Shown: positions 16,523 through 26,493, counted from the stretch's first letter. The stretch is 64,000 bases of DNA from Alphaproteobacteria bacterium (GCA_024742485.1 JANSYK010000001.1:1302001-1366000), one strand, 5' to 3'. Numbers and translations are program-made. The notes: generated by a model from the letters alone, not told the origin.

Positions 16523-19500
16523 TTATTGCGTCGCGACGGACCCATCTGCATCCAGCGTGTCAAAATTCAGTGCCGGCAGGTTCTGGGTTTGCACACCACC
16601 TGCACCGGACGGTCCGGTGGCGCTGCCGGTGCCTTGCTTTCTGTCGCCAGCCCGCTTGATGGCCTCTTCAAGTTGCAGAATGAACTCCTCATCAGACAAT
16701 GGCTTGCCGGACTCTCTTGAAAACCGGTCTGCCGCCTTTTTGGCAGCCCGCTCCTGTTCCTCGACAAGCTTGCGCTTCTTCTCTTCTTCAGCCCGTCTAA
16801 GAGCTTCTTTTTCAGCTGCCAGCCGGGCAGCCTCCTGCGCCGCCAGCTGCTCCTTTTGTTGTTTCTCCAGATTGGCCTTTTCGATTGCCTGTCTTTCCGC
16901 TTCTTCCTTTTCAAACCGTTCCAGCGCGGTCTGCCGTTTCTGCGCCCGCTCCCTGGACAACGCCACTTCACGGCGCAAGCGCTGGCTTTCCAGAACCACC
17001 GCCTGAAGCGTTTCCACCCGACGCCGTTCGCGCTCATAGGCGCGCAAGGAAAGAAAATTCGACAATTCGGACGCGTCGATCATGCGATCAGGCTCGGCAA
17101 CCGGTCCCAGAAAGGCAAGATTGATTGCGGGTGCGGCGCCGGTCAGCGCCTCCGTCTCGGGATCGAATTCCAGGTCAAACCGCGCGTTGATGGCCCGTTC
17201 GGGAAGATCGAGCCGGGCTTCGCCCCGGATCGAAGCACCCTCGTCGGACAGAACAATGTTGGGCAACCGGATCGTGCCCGCGGCAATGGTGAAGGGCACC
17301 GATATTTCATCGGCAAAGAAACTGCCATTGGTCACCGCGCTTTCGGCGAGCGCCATGACCGATTCATTGCCGATCTCAAAGCCGTCCGTGTCGGCCGCAG
17401 CCAGAATGTCGGGCAGCGATTCATTCTCCAGTCCCGATAGTTCAAGTGCATGGGTTTCCAGAACGCCCGATCCTGTCATGGAAGCAACGAGGCCACGCAG
17501 GCTTTTTCCGGCGCCCTCGAAGGAGGCGGCCAGATCCATCGACCCCTTTGCCGTCGGAAAGCCATCCTGCTGCCACACAAGGGGGGCCAGGGTCGCTCCT
17601 TCAATCTTGATCTGCCCCGACAAAAAGCCTGACCCGTCGCGGTTGGCAAGGCGCAAGCCGCCTGACAGATCACCACCTGCCCAGCTTGCCTGCACATCAC
17701 GCCACTGCAATTCATTGTCCTGAAGCACCAGCTTGCCCGACCACAGTGCCGCATCCTCGCCGAACCCCAAATGGACCTCATTGGCCTGAATATCAAAATC
17801 CAGGGAGGTCGCTGATTGCAGCGGCGGCAAAAACTCCTGATCGTTCCAGCTGGAGCCGCCGCTCAACACGGTTCCGGACCCCATCATCATTTCGGCCATC
17901 CAGGCCAGATCCATGGTTGAGACGGAAATTGCACCTTGCGCTTCAATCTCGTCTTTGCCGCGCGCCAGTGTCAGATCACCTGAAAAGGCGGTGTCGCCGG
18001 CCGTTCCGTCAATGCTCGACAAAGCAATTGTCTCGGGCGCGAGCACAACCGTCGACTTGATTTCGGCCGGTAGCGCCATCTCCGGTCCCGCAAGCGTGAG
18101 GCCGGTTGTGGCCAGATACGTCGAGAGATCTTGCGAAGACAGCACGACATCGAATGTACTTTCCAGCGATTTGTTCTCGCCCTGCCGGGCGGTGCCCGTT
18201 GCGGTCACCGCGCTGTCCGGCGCTTTGTAATCCAGCGAGAACGCCAAATCCTGCGCCGGCATCCCTTCGACGCGCAGCCCGAGATTTGCCGGTCCAGGGA
18301 GATCGACCGGCAGCAACTCGACGCCCATCTGGCCAAGCAAGGCCCTTGGTGCGTCATTGCGGATATCCGCAGTGATCGTCACCTGACCGGTGTCGAGCGG
18401 CGCCAAAGCATCTTCCCGCTCAATTGTCAGATTGAATTTGCTGCCCCCGGTCTCGCCACGCGCCGTGGCCGACATCACGGCACGATCTCCCTGCCTGTTG
18501 GAAAATCGTGACTGCAGATCCAAAGTCGTGTCCGTGAACAGTGCGGCGTTATCGCGAAGATGATCAACAATCGGTTGGTCTCCGGCCCACTCGGACAACA
18601 GTGTCAGAATGCGTTCGGTGCGCTCTGCAGTGATGCTGATATCAAGATCGCCTTCAGGGCCCTGGAACACGTTTTGCACCCGGCCGACACTTGAAATTGA
18701 CGCCCCGGCAATATCGGTCACCGTGAAACGGTCAATGTCGAGCGTTCCGCCTTTGAGGCGGAGCGACAGATCGGCGCCTTTCGCTGAAACGCCGAACGCA
18801 TCGAATCTTGCCGCACTCAGCCGCGCGCTGATATCGTGACCGGCAAGTCTGTTGCCCTGCCCGTCGCCGACGATCAGACCGGCAAAGGCGCGAATCGCAT
18901 CCAGATCGACATCTTCACCATCCAGGAGGATATTCAGCGACGGCCGCCCCTGCATCGGAACAACCCGCTCCAGGCGGCCCTTGAGCGACGCCGTGCCGAT
19001 GGCGATTTCCATTTGATCGAAGCGCTGCAATTGTGCCGACAGATCGACCCTGGCCGACAGACCGGCCGCGTCCAGGCGGCGGATCGACGGGTCCACATCC
19101 GTTGTCAGCCAGGATGCAAAACCCGAGGGTTGATTGGACGCCACCACCATTTCGCCCGAAAAGCCGAATTCGGCGCCAACGCCCAGCCTGCCCTCGGCAA
19201 GAAACTGTGTCCGTCCGGGTAATTTGGCCTCCAGTCGCTCAATACGCCAGGCACCGCCATCCGGGTGGGCATCGATGAAAATGTCTCGAATTGTGGTGTC
19301 GCCGGCCACGATTGCCGGCAATGCGGCCGATACCCGTCCGGGCATTTGCGGAACCGGTGCCCAGGCCAACAGTGCGCGCAACGCGGCCAGGCGTTGTTCA
19401 AACGACCGGGCCGTCGCCTCAGGCGAATCGGCACCATCGCCGACGCGGTCGAAATTCAGCTGCTGACCATCGGCGATCAGCAGAAATTCGGGATTTCTGC

Positions 19501-20407
19501 CCGTGTCGAAAGTCGCCTCGCCTGAAATCACATAAGGGTCTTTCGGCGTGCCGGTTTCGAGCCGGTAATCCTCGATCCGCAGGCGTTCATTGTCCAGTTG
19601 GAACACACCCCGTGCCTTTGCATAGAGTGGACGGCGGCCGCGTTTACCCTTGACCGCCCCCTCTGATTGGATCTTCGATGTATCAAGTGCCTGAACTGTG
19701 AAATTTCCGGAGTAGCGCGGCTTCAATGCCTCGATCCGCGCATCCCCCTCCAGTTCGATTTCGATCGGTTGCGACACCGGTAGCAATTTTGCCCGCAACC
19801 GCATGCCACCATCGGCGGTCGGCGTGCCCGCAATAAGGGAAAAGGCACTCCGGAGCCCATTCAATCGCGCCGCGCCCTCGACCTGCCATGGACCGGAGAT
19901 CGATTTCGCAGACATATGCATGTTCAGCCCATCGAGCACGTGCTGGCGAGCATTTTGCTCATCCAGAACGATGACCTCACCATTGACGACGCCAATATTC
20001 TCCAGAACCAGCGCCGATCCCGGCAGGGTTTTTTCGCTGCGCAGCGCCCAGTCGAGTTCCCCTTCAGCCGACAAACGCACAATGGCCTTGGGGTTTTCGA
20101 TCCGCATGTCAAAGATACGAATCTCGCCGCTGAGAAAAGGTGCCAGTTCCGCGTCCATGGAAAACCGGTCGACGGTCATCATCGGTTCGCCATCTTCCCC
20201 CTCGCCGACCACAACATTGTCGAAGGAGACGGACGGAAACGGGACGAGGCGCGCATCGGCACTGCCCAACACCCGGACCTTCTGTCCAAGAATATGGCTT
20301 GCCTGTTTCTCGAAATTTTCCCGATAGCTTGACCAGTCGACAAAATACGGTCCGATAAGCGCCGCAAACAGCACCAGGACCAGCAGGCTACCAAAAAATA
20401 CGAACAA
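16523..20407 (-). CDS. large AsmA-family envelope protein with charged coiled-coil tail
   Basis: A protein of about 1,294 aa. An N-terminal membrane helix (about residues 2-21) is followed by GPYFVDWSSYRENFEKQASHILGQKVRVLG, the AsmA-family start, then about 1,000 residues of repetitive beta-rich sequence and an AsmA C-terminal region. AsmA-like proteins span the periplasm and are implicated in lipid transport to the outer membrane and in envelope integrity. From about residue 1,120 to 1,240 there is a TolA-like Lys/Glu/Ala/Arg coiled coil, unusual as a tail. No ATG is available: TTG 20407 is the first listed start, and a CTG at 20416 eight bases after AAGGGG is an alternative. It converges with the ribbon-helix-helix gene. 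Confidence 0.85.
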   Translation of the reverse strand: MFVFFGSLLVLVLFAALIGPYFVDWSSYRENFEKQASHILGQKVRVLGSADARLVPFPSVSFDNVVVGEGEDGEPMMTVDRFSMDAELAPFLSGEIRIFDMRIENPKAIVRLSAEGELDWALRSEKTLPGSALVLENIGVVNGEVIVLDEQNARQHVLDGLNMHMSAKSISGPWQVEGAARLNGLRSAFSLIAGTPTADGGMRLRAKLLPVSQPIEIELEGDARIEALKPRYSGNFTVQALDTSKIQSEGAVKGKRGRRPLYAKARGVFQLDNERLRIEDYRLETGTPKDPYVISGEATFDTGRNPEFLLIADGQQLNFDRVGDGADSPEATARSFEQRLAALRALLAWAPVPQMPGRVSAALPAIVAGDTTIRDIFIDAHPDGGAWRIERLEAKLPGRTQFLAEGRLGVGAEFGFSGEMVVASNQPSGFASWLTTDVDPSIRRLDAAGLSARVDLSAQLQRFDQMEIAIGTASLKGRLERVVPMQGRPSLNILLDGEDVDLDAIRAFAGLIVGDGQGNRLAGHDISARLSAARFDAFGVSAKGADLSLRLKGGTLDIDRFTVTDIAGASISSVGRVQNVFQGPEGDLDISITAERTERILTLLSEWAGDQPIVDHLRDNAALFTDTTLDLQSRFSNRQGDRAVMSATARGETGGSKFNLTIEREDALAPLDTGQVTITADIRNDAPRALLGQMGVELLPVDLPGPANLGLRVEGMPAQDLAFSLDYKAPDSAVTATGTARQGENKSLESTFDVVLSSQDLSTYLATTGLTLAGPEMALPAEIKSTVVLAPETIALSSIDGTAGDTAFSGDLTLARGKDEIEAQGAISVSTMDLAWMAEMMMGSGTVLSGGSSWNDQEFLPPLQSATSLDFDIQANEVHLGFGEDAALWSGKLVLQDNELQWRDVQASWAGGDLSGGLRLANRDGSGFLSGQIKIEGATLAPLVWQQDGFPTAKGSMDLAASFEGAGKSLRGLVASMTGSGVLETHALELSGLENESLPDILAAADTDGFEIGNESVMALAESAVTNGSFFADEISVPFTIAAGTIRLPNIVLSDEGASIRGEARLDLPERAINARFDLEFDPETEALTGAAPAINLAFLGPVAEPDRMIDASELSNFLSLRAYERERRRVETLQAVVLESQRLRREVALSRERAQKRQTALERFEKEEAERQAIEKANLEKQQKEQLAAQEAARLAAEKEALRRAEEEKKRKLVEEQERAAKKAADRFSRESGKPLSDEEFILQLEEAIKRAGDRKQGTGSATGPSGAGGVQTQNLPALNFDTLDADGSVATQ

Positions 20408-20605
20408 TCGGATCAGTGTGTGTACCCCTTGCCTTTCAAATCCCGCGACCTGTTGTCTTACGAGCCATCAGCACATTCCCCGACCGCCGGACAAGCGAAC
20501 CGACAGCACCCGCCGACGCCGGAAGAAGTCCAGTCTATACCTCGAAACGGGCGACGTCATGACAATTTGCTGTCGAGACCATGAATTCATCAAACCGTTG
20601 GTGCG

Positions 20606-22024
20606 TCACGATAATGGCGGAGTAAAGATCTTGCCGGGATTCATGATTTCGTCCGGATCAAGCGCTGCCTTGATGCTATGCATCAGATCGAGAGCCGGTC
20701 CCAACTCGCTGCGCAATGCCGACTGCTTTCGCTGACCGATACCATGTTCGCCCGTACAGGTCCCGTCCATGGCGATTGCACGGTCATTGAGCCGCGCTAC
20801 AAAAGCCTCCATTCGACGGACATCGTCGGGCTGGTCTGCCTCAAAGAACACAAGTGAGTGGAAATTCCCGTCACCGACATGGCCGATTATGGGTGCAAAA
20901 ATTCCCGATCGCTCGCTGTCCTCCCGGGTCTCTCGAATGCACTCGGCCAGACGGGAAATCGGCACACACACATCGGTTGAAAGGCTGCTGGCACCGGGGC
21001 GAAAGGCCGAGAATGCGTGAAAGGCATTGTGACGCGCTTTCCAGAGCCGGTTCCGATCCTCCACTTTGCTCGCCGATTTGAACGGGCCACCACCGAATTC
21101 ACTGGCGATCTCATCGAACGAGGCCGACTGCTCGCGAACCGAATCTTCGGTACCGTGGAATTCGACAAACAGAACCGGCGTCTCCGGGTTTTCCAGACCG
21201 GAATGGGCGTTTATAATCCGCACGGCGGTTGCATCCAGAAGCTCGATCCGGGCGATTGGAATACCCAGTTGTATGGTCATGATCACTGCATTCACCGCGT
21301 CATCGACTGTGGGGAATGGACAAACGCCGGAGAGGATGGATTGCGGGATGCCAAACAACCGCAACGTGATACTCGTCAGGATGCCGAGTGTTCCTTCGGA
21401 TCCGACAAACAACCGCGTCAGATCGTAGCCTGCGGCGGACTTGCGTGCCCGGCCTCCGGTACTGATTTCCCGTCCGTCCGCCGTCACGGCAGTCACCGAC
21501 AGAACATTTTCCCGCATCGTGCCATACCGGACGGCATTGGTGCCGGACGCACGCGTTGCGGCCATGCCGCCAATCGAGGCGTTGGCGCCCGGATCGATCG
21601 GAAAGAAAAGCCCCGTATCTCGCAGGTGCACATTCAGGTCCTCGCGCGTCACACCGGGCTCGACGGTGCAATCCAGATCCTCGGCGTTTACCGCCAGGAT
21701 GCGGTTCATGCGATTGATATCAACACTGATACCGCCACGTGGCGCATTGAGGTGGCCCTCCAGCGAAGTACCAGTGCCGAACGGAACAATCGGCACCCGG
21801 TGGTCGGCGCAGATCCGCACAATTTCCTGAATTTCACCTGAGTCCTTCGGAAAAACCACGGCATCGGGCAACTGCTCGGGCATGTAGCTCATGGTATGGG
21901 AATGTTCGCGGCGATGGCTGTCGCCGGTCTGCAAGTTTTCGCCGAACCGCTGCTTCAAGATACCGATCGCTGCGGCAATTCCCTCTTCATTACGCGGTCC
22001 GGCAACGACATCTGAAAGACCCAT
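20606..22024 (-). CDS. FAD-binding oxidoreductase, GlcD/D-lactate dehydrogenase type
   Basis: A 472-aa protein with an FAD-binding PCMH domain (VVFPKDSGEIQEIVRICADHRVPIVPFGTGTSLEGHLNAP, GGISVDINRMNRIL, IDPGANASIGGMAATRASGTNAVRYGTMRENV) and a C-terminal FAD-oxidase domain ending CTGEHGIGQRKQ and DPDEIMNPGKIF. These signatures define 2-hydroxyacid dehydrogenases such as cytochrome D-lactate dehydrogenase and GlcD; the exact substrate is not decidable from sequence. ATG 22024 follows a GGAG sequence. It stands alone, divergent from a thioesterase gene. Confidence 0.9.
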   Translation of the reverse strand: MGLSDVVAGPRNEEGIAAAIGILKQRFGENLQTGDSHRREHSHTMSYMPEQLPDAVVFPKDSGEIQEIVRICADHRVPIVPFGTGTSLEGHLNAPRGGISVDINRMNRILAVNAEDLDCTVEPGVTREDLNVHLRDTGLFFPIDPGANASIGGMAATRASGTNAVRYGTMRENVLSVTAVTADGREISTGGRARKSAAGYDLTRLFVGSEGTLGILTSITLRLFGIPQSILSGVCPFPTVDDAVNAVIMTIQLGIPIARIELLDATAVRIINAHSGLENPETPVLFVEFHGTEDSVREQSASFDEIASEFGGGPFKSASKVEDRNRLWKARHNAFHAFSAFRPGASSLSTDVCVPISRLAECIRETREDSERSGIFAPIIGHVGDGNFHSLVFFEADQPDDVRRMEAFVARLNDRAIAMDGTCTGEHGIGQRKQSALRSELGPALDLMHSIKAALDPDEIMNPGKIFTPPLS

Positions 22025-22182
22025 GATGCAAAGCTCCCGATTTTGCGGCGCAGGATGCCCCTTGTGACGGTGGATTGAAAGGGGTATGCGCAAAGAATGC
22101 ACAATCCGGCCGCATGTCGGGTGACAGCGGTTCTGGCAGCGCGTCAACGGCTTGATGCTTGGGCCGAATACGGGAGTACATC

Positions 22183-22659
22183 ATGTCTGATTCAGCGCCC
22201 CTCGTGGCGCCTGAAGCCGAAGTCGAAGCCGGGTGGATAGACTATAACGGCCATCTGAACATGGCCTACTACAATGTCCTCTTCGATCGATGTGCGGACC
22301 ACGCGTTCGAATCATTCGGTCTGACGGAGACCTATGTTCGGGACCGTGGGCTGAGTTTTTTCGTCGCCGAAATCCATGTGTGCTATGTGCGTGAACTGCA
22401 CCTCGGCAGTGCCGTTCGCGCCAGTTTCCAACTTCTCGAATACGACGAAAAACGGCTTCACGCCTACCAGGAACTGCGTCACCGCGACGGCTGGCTCGCT
22501 GCGACCAGTGAGACACTTTATTTGCATATTGACGCTTCGGGTCCCAAAGTGGCGCCAATCCCTGCCTCGATGCTCGAAAAGATCCGCGACATGCACAAGG
22601 ACCACCAGTCATTGCCAACGCCCGAACGAGTCGGACGACAGATCACGATCAAACGCTGA
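22183..22659 (+). CDS. hotdog-fold acyl-CoA thioesterase
   Basis: A 158-aa protein with the 4HBT pattern: VEAGWIDYNGHLNMAYYNVLFDRCADHAF, where the Asp/His near NGHLN resembles the catalytic region, then FVAEIHVCYVRELHLGS. Such enzymes cleave acyl-CoA thioesters. A related group acts on betainyl-CoA in carnitine degradation, but no carnitine genes are nearby, so the substrate stays open. ATG 22183 follows CGGGAGTACATC, a good ribosome binding site. The ClC gene starts six bases after its stop, so the two are probably co-transcribed. Confidence 0.85.
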   Translation: MSDSAPLVAPEAEVEAGWIDYNGHLNMAYYNVLFDRCADHAFESFGLTETYVRDRGLSFFVAEIHVCYVRELHLGSAVRASFQLLEYDEKRLHAYQELRHRDGWLAATSETLYLHIDASGPKVAPIPASMLEKIRDMHKDHQSLPTPERVGRQITIKR

Positions 22660-22665
22660 CACATC

Positions 22666-24309
22666 ATGGTCCCGGATTTCATCACATCGCTGCCCCATCA
22701 GATACGGCAATGGGTGACACCCAATACCAGAGCTTTTTTTGGCGACCGGCAACCGCGACTGTGGCTTGTTTCCCTGCTGGTTGGCATCGCTGTGAGCGGC
22801 GCAGCCATCCTGTTTCGAGAACTGATCGGTGTCGTTCAGCTCCTGTGGCTCGACAACAACAGCGAATTTGTTATCTCGGCCGCCCGCAACGTGCCCTGGT
22901 ACTACATCGTTCTTGCGCCGATGGCTGGCGGTCTCATTGTCGGCATCATGCTGGAAAAACTGATGCCCTTGCGGCGTACGCTGTCTGTGGCCGATGTCAT
23001 CGAGGCCCGCGCTCTGACCGGACGCAAGCTCGGTCTGCGGGACGGTCTGATGTCGGCGATCATAACAATCATATCTCTGGGCTCCGGTGCCAGCGCGGGG
23101 CGTGAAGGACCGGTCATCCATCTAGGCGCCACCCTTGCCAATGGCGCCGCACGCCGCTCCGGCCTGCCCGGATGGTCAAACAGGACCCTCATGGGCGCCG
23201 GAGTGGCAGCAGCTATCTCCGCAAGCTTCAACGCACCGGTTGCCGGTGTTCTGTTTGCCCATGAAGTCATCCTTGGCCACTACGCGTTACGGTCCTTCGT
23301 ACCGATCGTGATCGCGTCCAGCGGCGCGGCCGTGATCGCCCGACTGTGGTTCGGTGAAACGGTGGCATTCGACGTGCCGGCCTATCATGTGGCCTCCTAT
23401 TGGGAATTTCCGGCCTTCGCCTTGCTTGGTCTCGTTTCTGCGATCGTTGCCGTGGCCTTCCAGTTCTCCCTCTTTTCTGCTGATTTCCTGGCCCGGAAAA
23501 TCACCCTGCCGCTGTGGCTGAGGCCGGTGATTGGCGGATTCCTGATTGGATCAATGGGTGTATTTCTGCCGCATATCCTCGGCGTGGGATACGAGGCAAC
23601 GGATTTGGCGCTGTGGGGCCGGCTGCCCCTGATGCTGATGCTCGTGTTGATCGTCGCCAAGACGATCGCAACGGCGATCACCCTTGCATCGCGTTTCGGT
23701 GGCGGCATCTTTTCGCCGGCTCTCTATCTCGGCGCCATGACCGGAGGCGCCTATGGCATTATCGCCGGCAACATTTTCCCCGAGCTGGCCTCCAGCCAGG
23801 CGCTCTATTCCATTCTCGGCATGGGGGCCGTCGCCGGCGCCGTTCTGGGTGCGCCATTGTCCACTACGCTCATCGTGTTTGAGCTCACCGGCGGCTATGA
23901 GCTGTCCATCGCCTTGTTGCTGACCGTTGCAATGGCGCATGGCATCAATCAGGCCATACACGGACACTCCTATTTTCAGTGGCAACTGGAAATGCGCGGC
24001 CTGTTTGTCCACACCGGTCCACACCGCACCGTCATCCGGAACGTCAAGGTCATGGACTTCATGACCGTGCTGAGTGTCGATGAGGAACCAGAACAATACG
24101 ACAAGGAACAGGGTGCACCCAGCTTGCTGCCGACCGACACACTCGACACGGCATTGCGCACATTTGATTCGGGCGGCCATTCCCGCCTGCCGGTGGTTGA
24201 TGTGACGGATCCCGAAAAAATCATTGGCTGGGCCGAACAGATACGCGCACTGGAGCATTTCAACCGACGTCTGATCGATGCCTCCGAGGAGGAACACCGC
24301 TCGGTCTAG
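22666..24309 (+). CDS. ClC-family chloride channel/transporter with CBS-type tail
   Basis: A 547-aa membrane protein. The ClC signatures are present: GSGASAGREGPVIHLGA (about residues 139-155, with the gating Glu at 147) and SRFGGGIFSPALYLGAMTGG, plus a large C-terminal cytosolic part ending in a CBS-like segment (SLLPTDTLDTALRTFDSGGHSRLPVVD). The first selectivity motif reads GSGAS where GSGIP is common, so ion preference is uncertain. ClC proteins move chloride passively or in exchange for protons. It begins six bases after the thioesterase gene. Confidence 0.92.
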   Translation: MVPDFITSLPHQIRQWVTPNTRAFFGDRQPRLWLVSLLVGIAVSGAAILFRELIGVVQLLWLDNNSEFVISAARNVPWYYIVLAPMAGGLIVGIMLEKLMPLRRTLSVADVIEARALTGRKLGLRDGLMSAIITIISLGSGASAGREGPVIHLGATLANGAARRSGLPGWSNRTLMGAGVAAAISASFNAPVAGVLFAHEVILGHYALRSFVPIVIASSGAAVIARLWFGETVAFDVPAYHVASYWEFPAFALLGLVSAIVAVAFQFSLFSADFLARKITLPLWLRPVIGGFLIGSMGVFLPHILGVGYEATDLALWGRLPLMLMLVLIVAKTIATAITLASRFGGGIFSPALYLGAMTGGAYGIIAGNIFPELASSQALYSILGMGAVAGAVLGAPLSTTLIVFELTGGYELSIALLLTVAMAHGINQAIHGHSYFQWQLEMRGLFVHTGPHRTVIRNVKVMDFMTVLSVDEEPEQYDKEQGAPSLLPTDTLDTALRTFDSGGHSRLPVVDVTDPEKIIGWAEQIRALEHFNRRLIDASEEEHRSV

Positions 24310-24357
24310 TCTGAAATATCGAGATCGGTTGCGGCATCATGCTCAATCGCCTAGACC

Positions 24358-24455
24358 GGTTCACGTTTTGTCAGAAAGGTGACAGCCGTGTCGGTCGGCG
24401 AGTTCCTTGTGGCATTCCGGTTTTGTCGCTTTCGTCAAAACCGGAATTGCTCCAG
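24358..24455 (+). repeat. dispersed hairpin repeat, copy A
   Basis: A diverged full-length copy of an element of about 95 bases seen also at 38961-39023 and 62632-62735. Its 3' half is a perfect 12-bp stem, ATTCCGGTTTTG (24414-24425) with CAAAACCGGAAT (24436-24447), followed by TGCTCCA. The 5' part CGTTTTGTCAGAAAGGTGACA resembles the first hairpin of copy C. It lies in the gap before the kinase-like gene. Confidence 0.75.
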
Positions 24456-24485
24456 ACCGTTTCACGAAGACAAGAAGAGTGCGCG

Positions 24486-25538
24486 ATGGCGGAATTTGTT
24501 TCAGATACGGTGTTCAAGCGGGATGTGTTTTCGGAGACACGTTCCGGCCATTTTGCCGATCGGCCGGATCAGCGTATTGCCCGCCGCATTGTAAGTGCAT
24601 CGCCGCTCTGGTCACGCCCGCTGGCCTGGATGTTGGCCAGACGCGAGATTCGCGCGCTCCGACGGGTGGCGGCGGTCGATGGCACACCCAATCTCATCAA
24701 GGTTGATGCCGACGGTCTGTTCCGTTCCTGGACCGAAGGCACGCCGTTGCATCTGGCTCGGCCCGCCGAAGTCCGGTGGTATCGAGACGCCAGGCGGCTT
24801 TTGCGTGATATGCGCCGTCTGGGCATAACCCACAATGATCTGGCAAAGCCCCAGAACTGGTTGATGCTGCCTGACGGCAATGCCGCCGTGATTGATTTCC
24901 AGCTGGCCTCCTGTCACCGCAGGCGAGGTCGACTCTACAAATTGATGGCCTATGAGGACCTGCGTCATTGCCTCAAGCAGAAACGAGCATTCGCACCCGA
25001 ACTGATGACGCCGATGGAAAAGCGCATCCTGGCGCGCAAATCACTGCCATCCCGAATCTGGATGGCCACAGGAAAGAAGATCTACAATCTGATCACAAGG
25101 GGCCTGTTTTCCTGGTCGGATGGTGAGGGAACCGGCGACCGCATCGACCGCGAGGGACCGGCAATCCTGAAGTTCCTGCGCGCTGATCCCGACCACCGCG
25201 ATGCGGCGCTGTCGCTCTATCCCCTGCCCCGCAAGGGTGTGGGGATTTATGCTTTTGTCGAAACCGACGCGAAGATACTGGATCTGGCCGCTCTCAATGC
25301 GGGCATACACACCGTCGATCCGGACGCGCAGATCGATCTCGTCCAGCCCGTCGCGGCCTTGCCCCGCCACGAAGACGGTAGCATTCGAGACGACATATTG
25401 CGGCTGATCGCCATGAACCAGATCACGGAACTTGACACGCTGCTGCAGCGCGAGCCGGCCATCGCGACCACAGTCCGCGCGATTGTCAGTGAACGGCAGA
25501 ATTGGACGGATCGGCGGATTTCCAGGATAGAGGGCTAA
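24486..25538 (+). CDS. protein-kinase-like (RIO/lipopolysaccharide-kinase type) protein
   Basis: A 350-aa soluble protein. The middle contains a kinase catalytic loop, GITHNDLAKPQNWLMLPDG (HNDxxxxQN), followed by AAVIDFQLA in the position of the metal-binding DFG motif. An upstream TPNLIKVDADG segment could hold the ATP-binding lysine. This fits the small eukaryotic-like kinase group that includes RIO and Kdo kinases. The C-terminal 120 residues have no recognisable domain. ATG 24486 follows AAGAAGAG; an earlier ATG at 24339 would run through the repeat element and is rejected. The substrate is unknown. Confidence 0.75.
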   Translation: MAEFVSDTVFKRDVFSETRSGHFADRPDQRIARRIVSASPLWSRPLAWMLARREIRALRRVAAVDGTPNLIKVDADGLFRSWTEGTPLHLARPAEVRWYRDARRLLRDMRRLGITHNDLAKPQNWLMLPDGNAAVIDFQLASCHRRRGRLYKLMAYEDLRHCLKQKRAFAPELMTPMEKRILARKSLPSRIWMATGKKIYNLITRGLFSWSDGEGTGDRIDREGPAILKFLRADPDHRDAALSLYPLPRKGVGIYAFVETDAKILDLAALNAGIHTVDPDAQIDLVQPVAALPRHEDGSIRDDILRLIAMNQITELDTLLQREPAIATTVRAIVSERQNWTDRRISRIEG

Positions 25539-25664
25539 GGTGAGCGGTGTGACGAGAGGACGACCGCCAAACCCGGCACAGGTTTCGATGTCGGATGGCC
25601 ATGAATGGACACCCACCGAAACGGTCAAAGGAAACCCGTTGTGCAATGTCCGAAACCCGGGAAA

Positions 25665-26405
25665 ATGATGCCCAAACGGTTGCTCGCAATTGCCATCATG
25701 TTGCTGGGCGTCAGCGCTGCCCACTCGATCGAACCTGCACCCGGTTCCGTTCCTGTCCCGCAAACGCGGCCGACAGAGCGCAACCCTGGTGCCGAAACTG
25801 AAAAATCTGCTGAAAAGCCGGCCAATTGGAGCACACCACAGGATCGCGCGGCAGCCGATGAAGACCTCGAGCTGTGCCTTGCCGAATTGCGCAAGAGCGG
25901 CGCCAGGTTCAAGCGTGCAGAGCCGATCCGCGAAGAAACCGTCTGCGGCGAGCTTGCACCTGTGGTCCTGACGGGGATCAGGTCGATCAAATTGAGCCAG
26001 CCAGCCACGCTGACGTGTCAAATGGCACGCGCTGTCTCACATTGGGTTCTTGAAGTTGCAGCGCCCATGGCAACACTTTTCGTTGGCGCGGAGTTGACCG
26101 GTTTACAAACCGGTACCTCCTATCAGTGCCGCAGGCAGAACGGTTCGGGCATCGGCAAGTTGAGCGAACACGCCTTTGCCAATGGGCTGGATGTGCATGG
26201 CTTCCTGGTCGAAGGCAAGAGCCCGGTTGCGGTCATTTCGCGCGCCAAGGACCCAGACGAAAATGCGCTTTTTCAGGCAGCGGTCCGCGGCGGTGCATGC
26301 GCCTATTTCACCACGGTCCTCGGGCCGGGAACCAATGATGCGCACGACAATCACTTCCATCTCGACCTGCGTCCGCGCCGTGGCGGCTATCGTCTTTGTG
26401 AATGA
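25665..26405 (+). CDS. extensin-like domain secreted protein
   Basis: A 246-aa protein with a signal peptide (MMPKRLLAIAIMLLGVSAAHS), a Pro/Thr/Glu-rich linker (residues 22-60), and the extensin-like C-terminal domain: CLAELRKSGARFKR, CGELAPVVLTGI, ATLTCQMARAVSHWV, TSYQCRRQNG, LSEHAFANGLDVHGF, and a final AHDNHFHLDL. The SEHAFANxxD and HxxNHFH residues recall metal peptidases of the LAS group that cut peptidoglycan, so a periplasmic wall role is plausible. At least six conserved cysteines suggest disulphides. Start is ATG 25665 or the next codon. Confidence 0.87.
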   Translation: MMPKRLLAIAIMLLGVSAAHSIEPAPGSVPVPQTRPTERNPGAETEKSAEKPANWSTPQDRAAADEDLELCLAELRKSGARFKRAEPIREETVCGELAPVVLTGIRSIKLSQPATLTCQMARAVSHWVLEVAAPMATLFVGAELTGLQTGTSYQCRRQNGSGIGKLSEHAFANGLDVHGFLVEGKSPVAVISRAKDPDENALFQAAVRGGACAYFTTVLGPGTNDAHDNHFHLDLRPRRGGYRLCE

Positions 26406-26468
26406 GCGGGACGTTTCCCTGACCGAACATCACTGCTTAAGCCTCGACATAACGCTTCCCCTGACAGA

Positions 26469-26493
26469 AAATATGACTATAATAATCATATTT
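26469..26493 (+). promoter_or_regulatory. candidate iron-rhodo-box (RirA-type operator)
   Basis: A perfect palindrome AAATATGA (26469-26476), nine bases CTATAATAA, then TCATATTT (26486-26493). Its core is TGA-N9-TCA, the published consensus of the iron-rhodo-box bound by the Rrf2-family iron regulator RirA in rhizobia. It is in an A+T-rich patch 36-60 bases before the ATG at 26529. It could overlap a promoter -10 element (TATAAT). Binding is inferred from the motif only. Confidence 0.55.
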
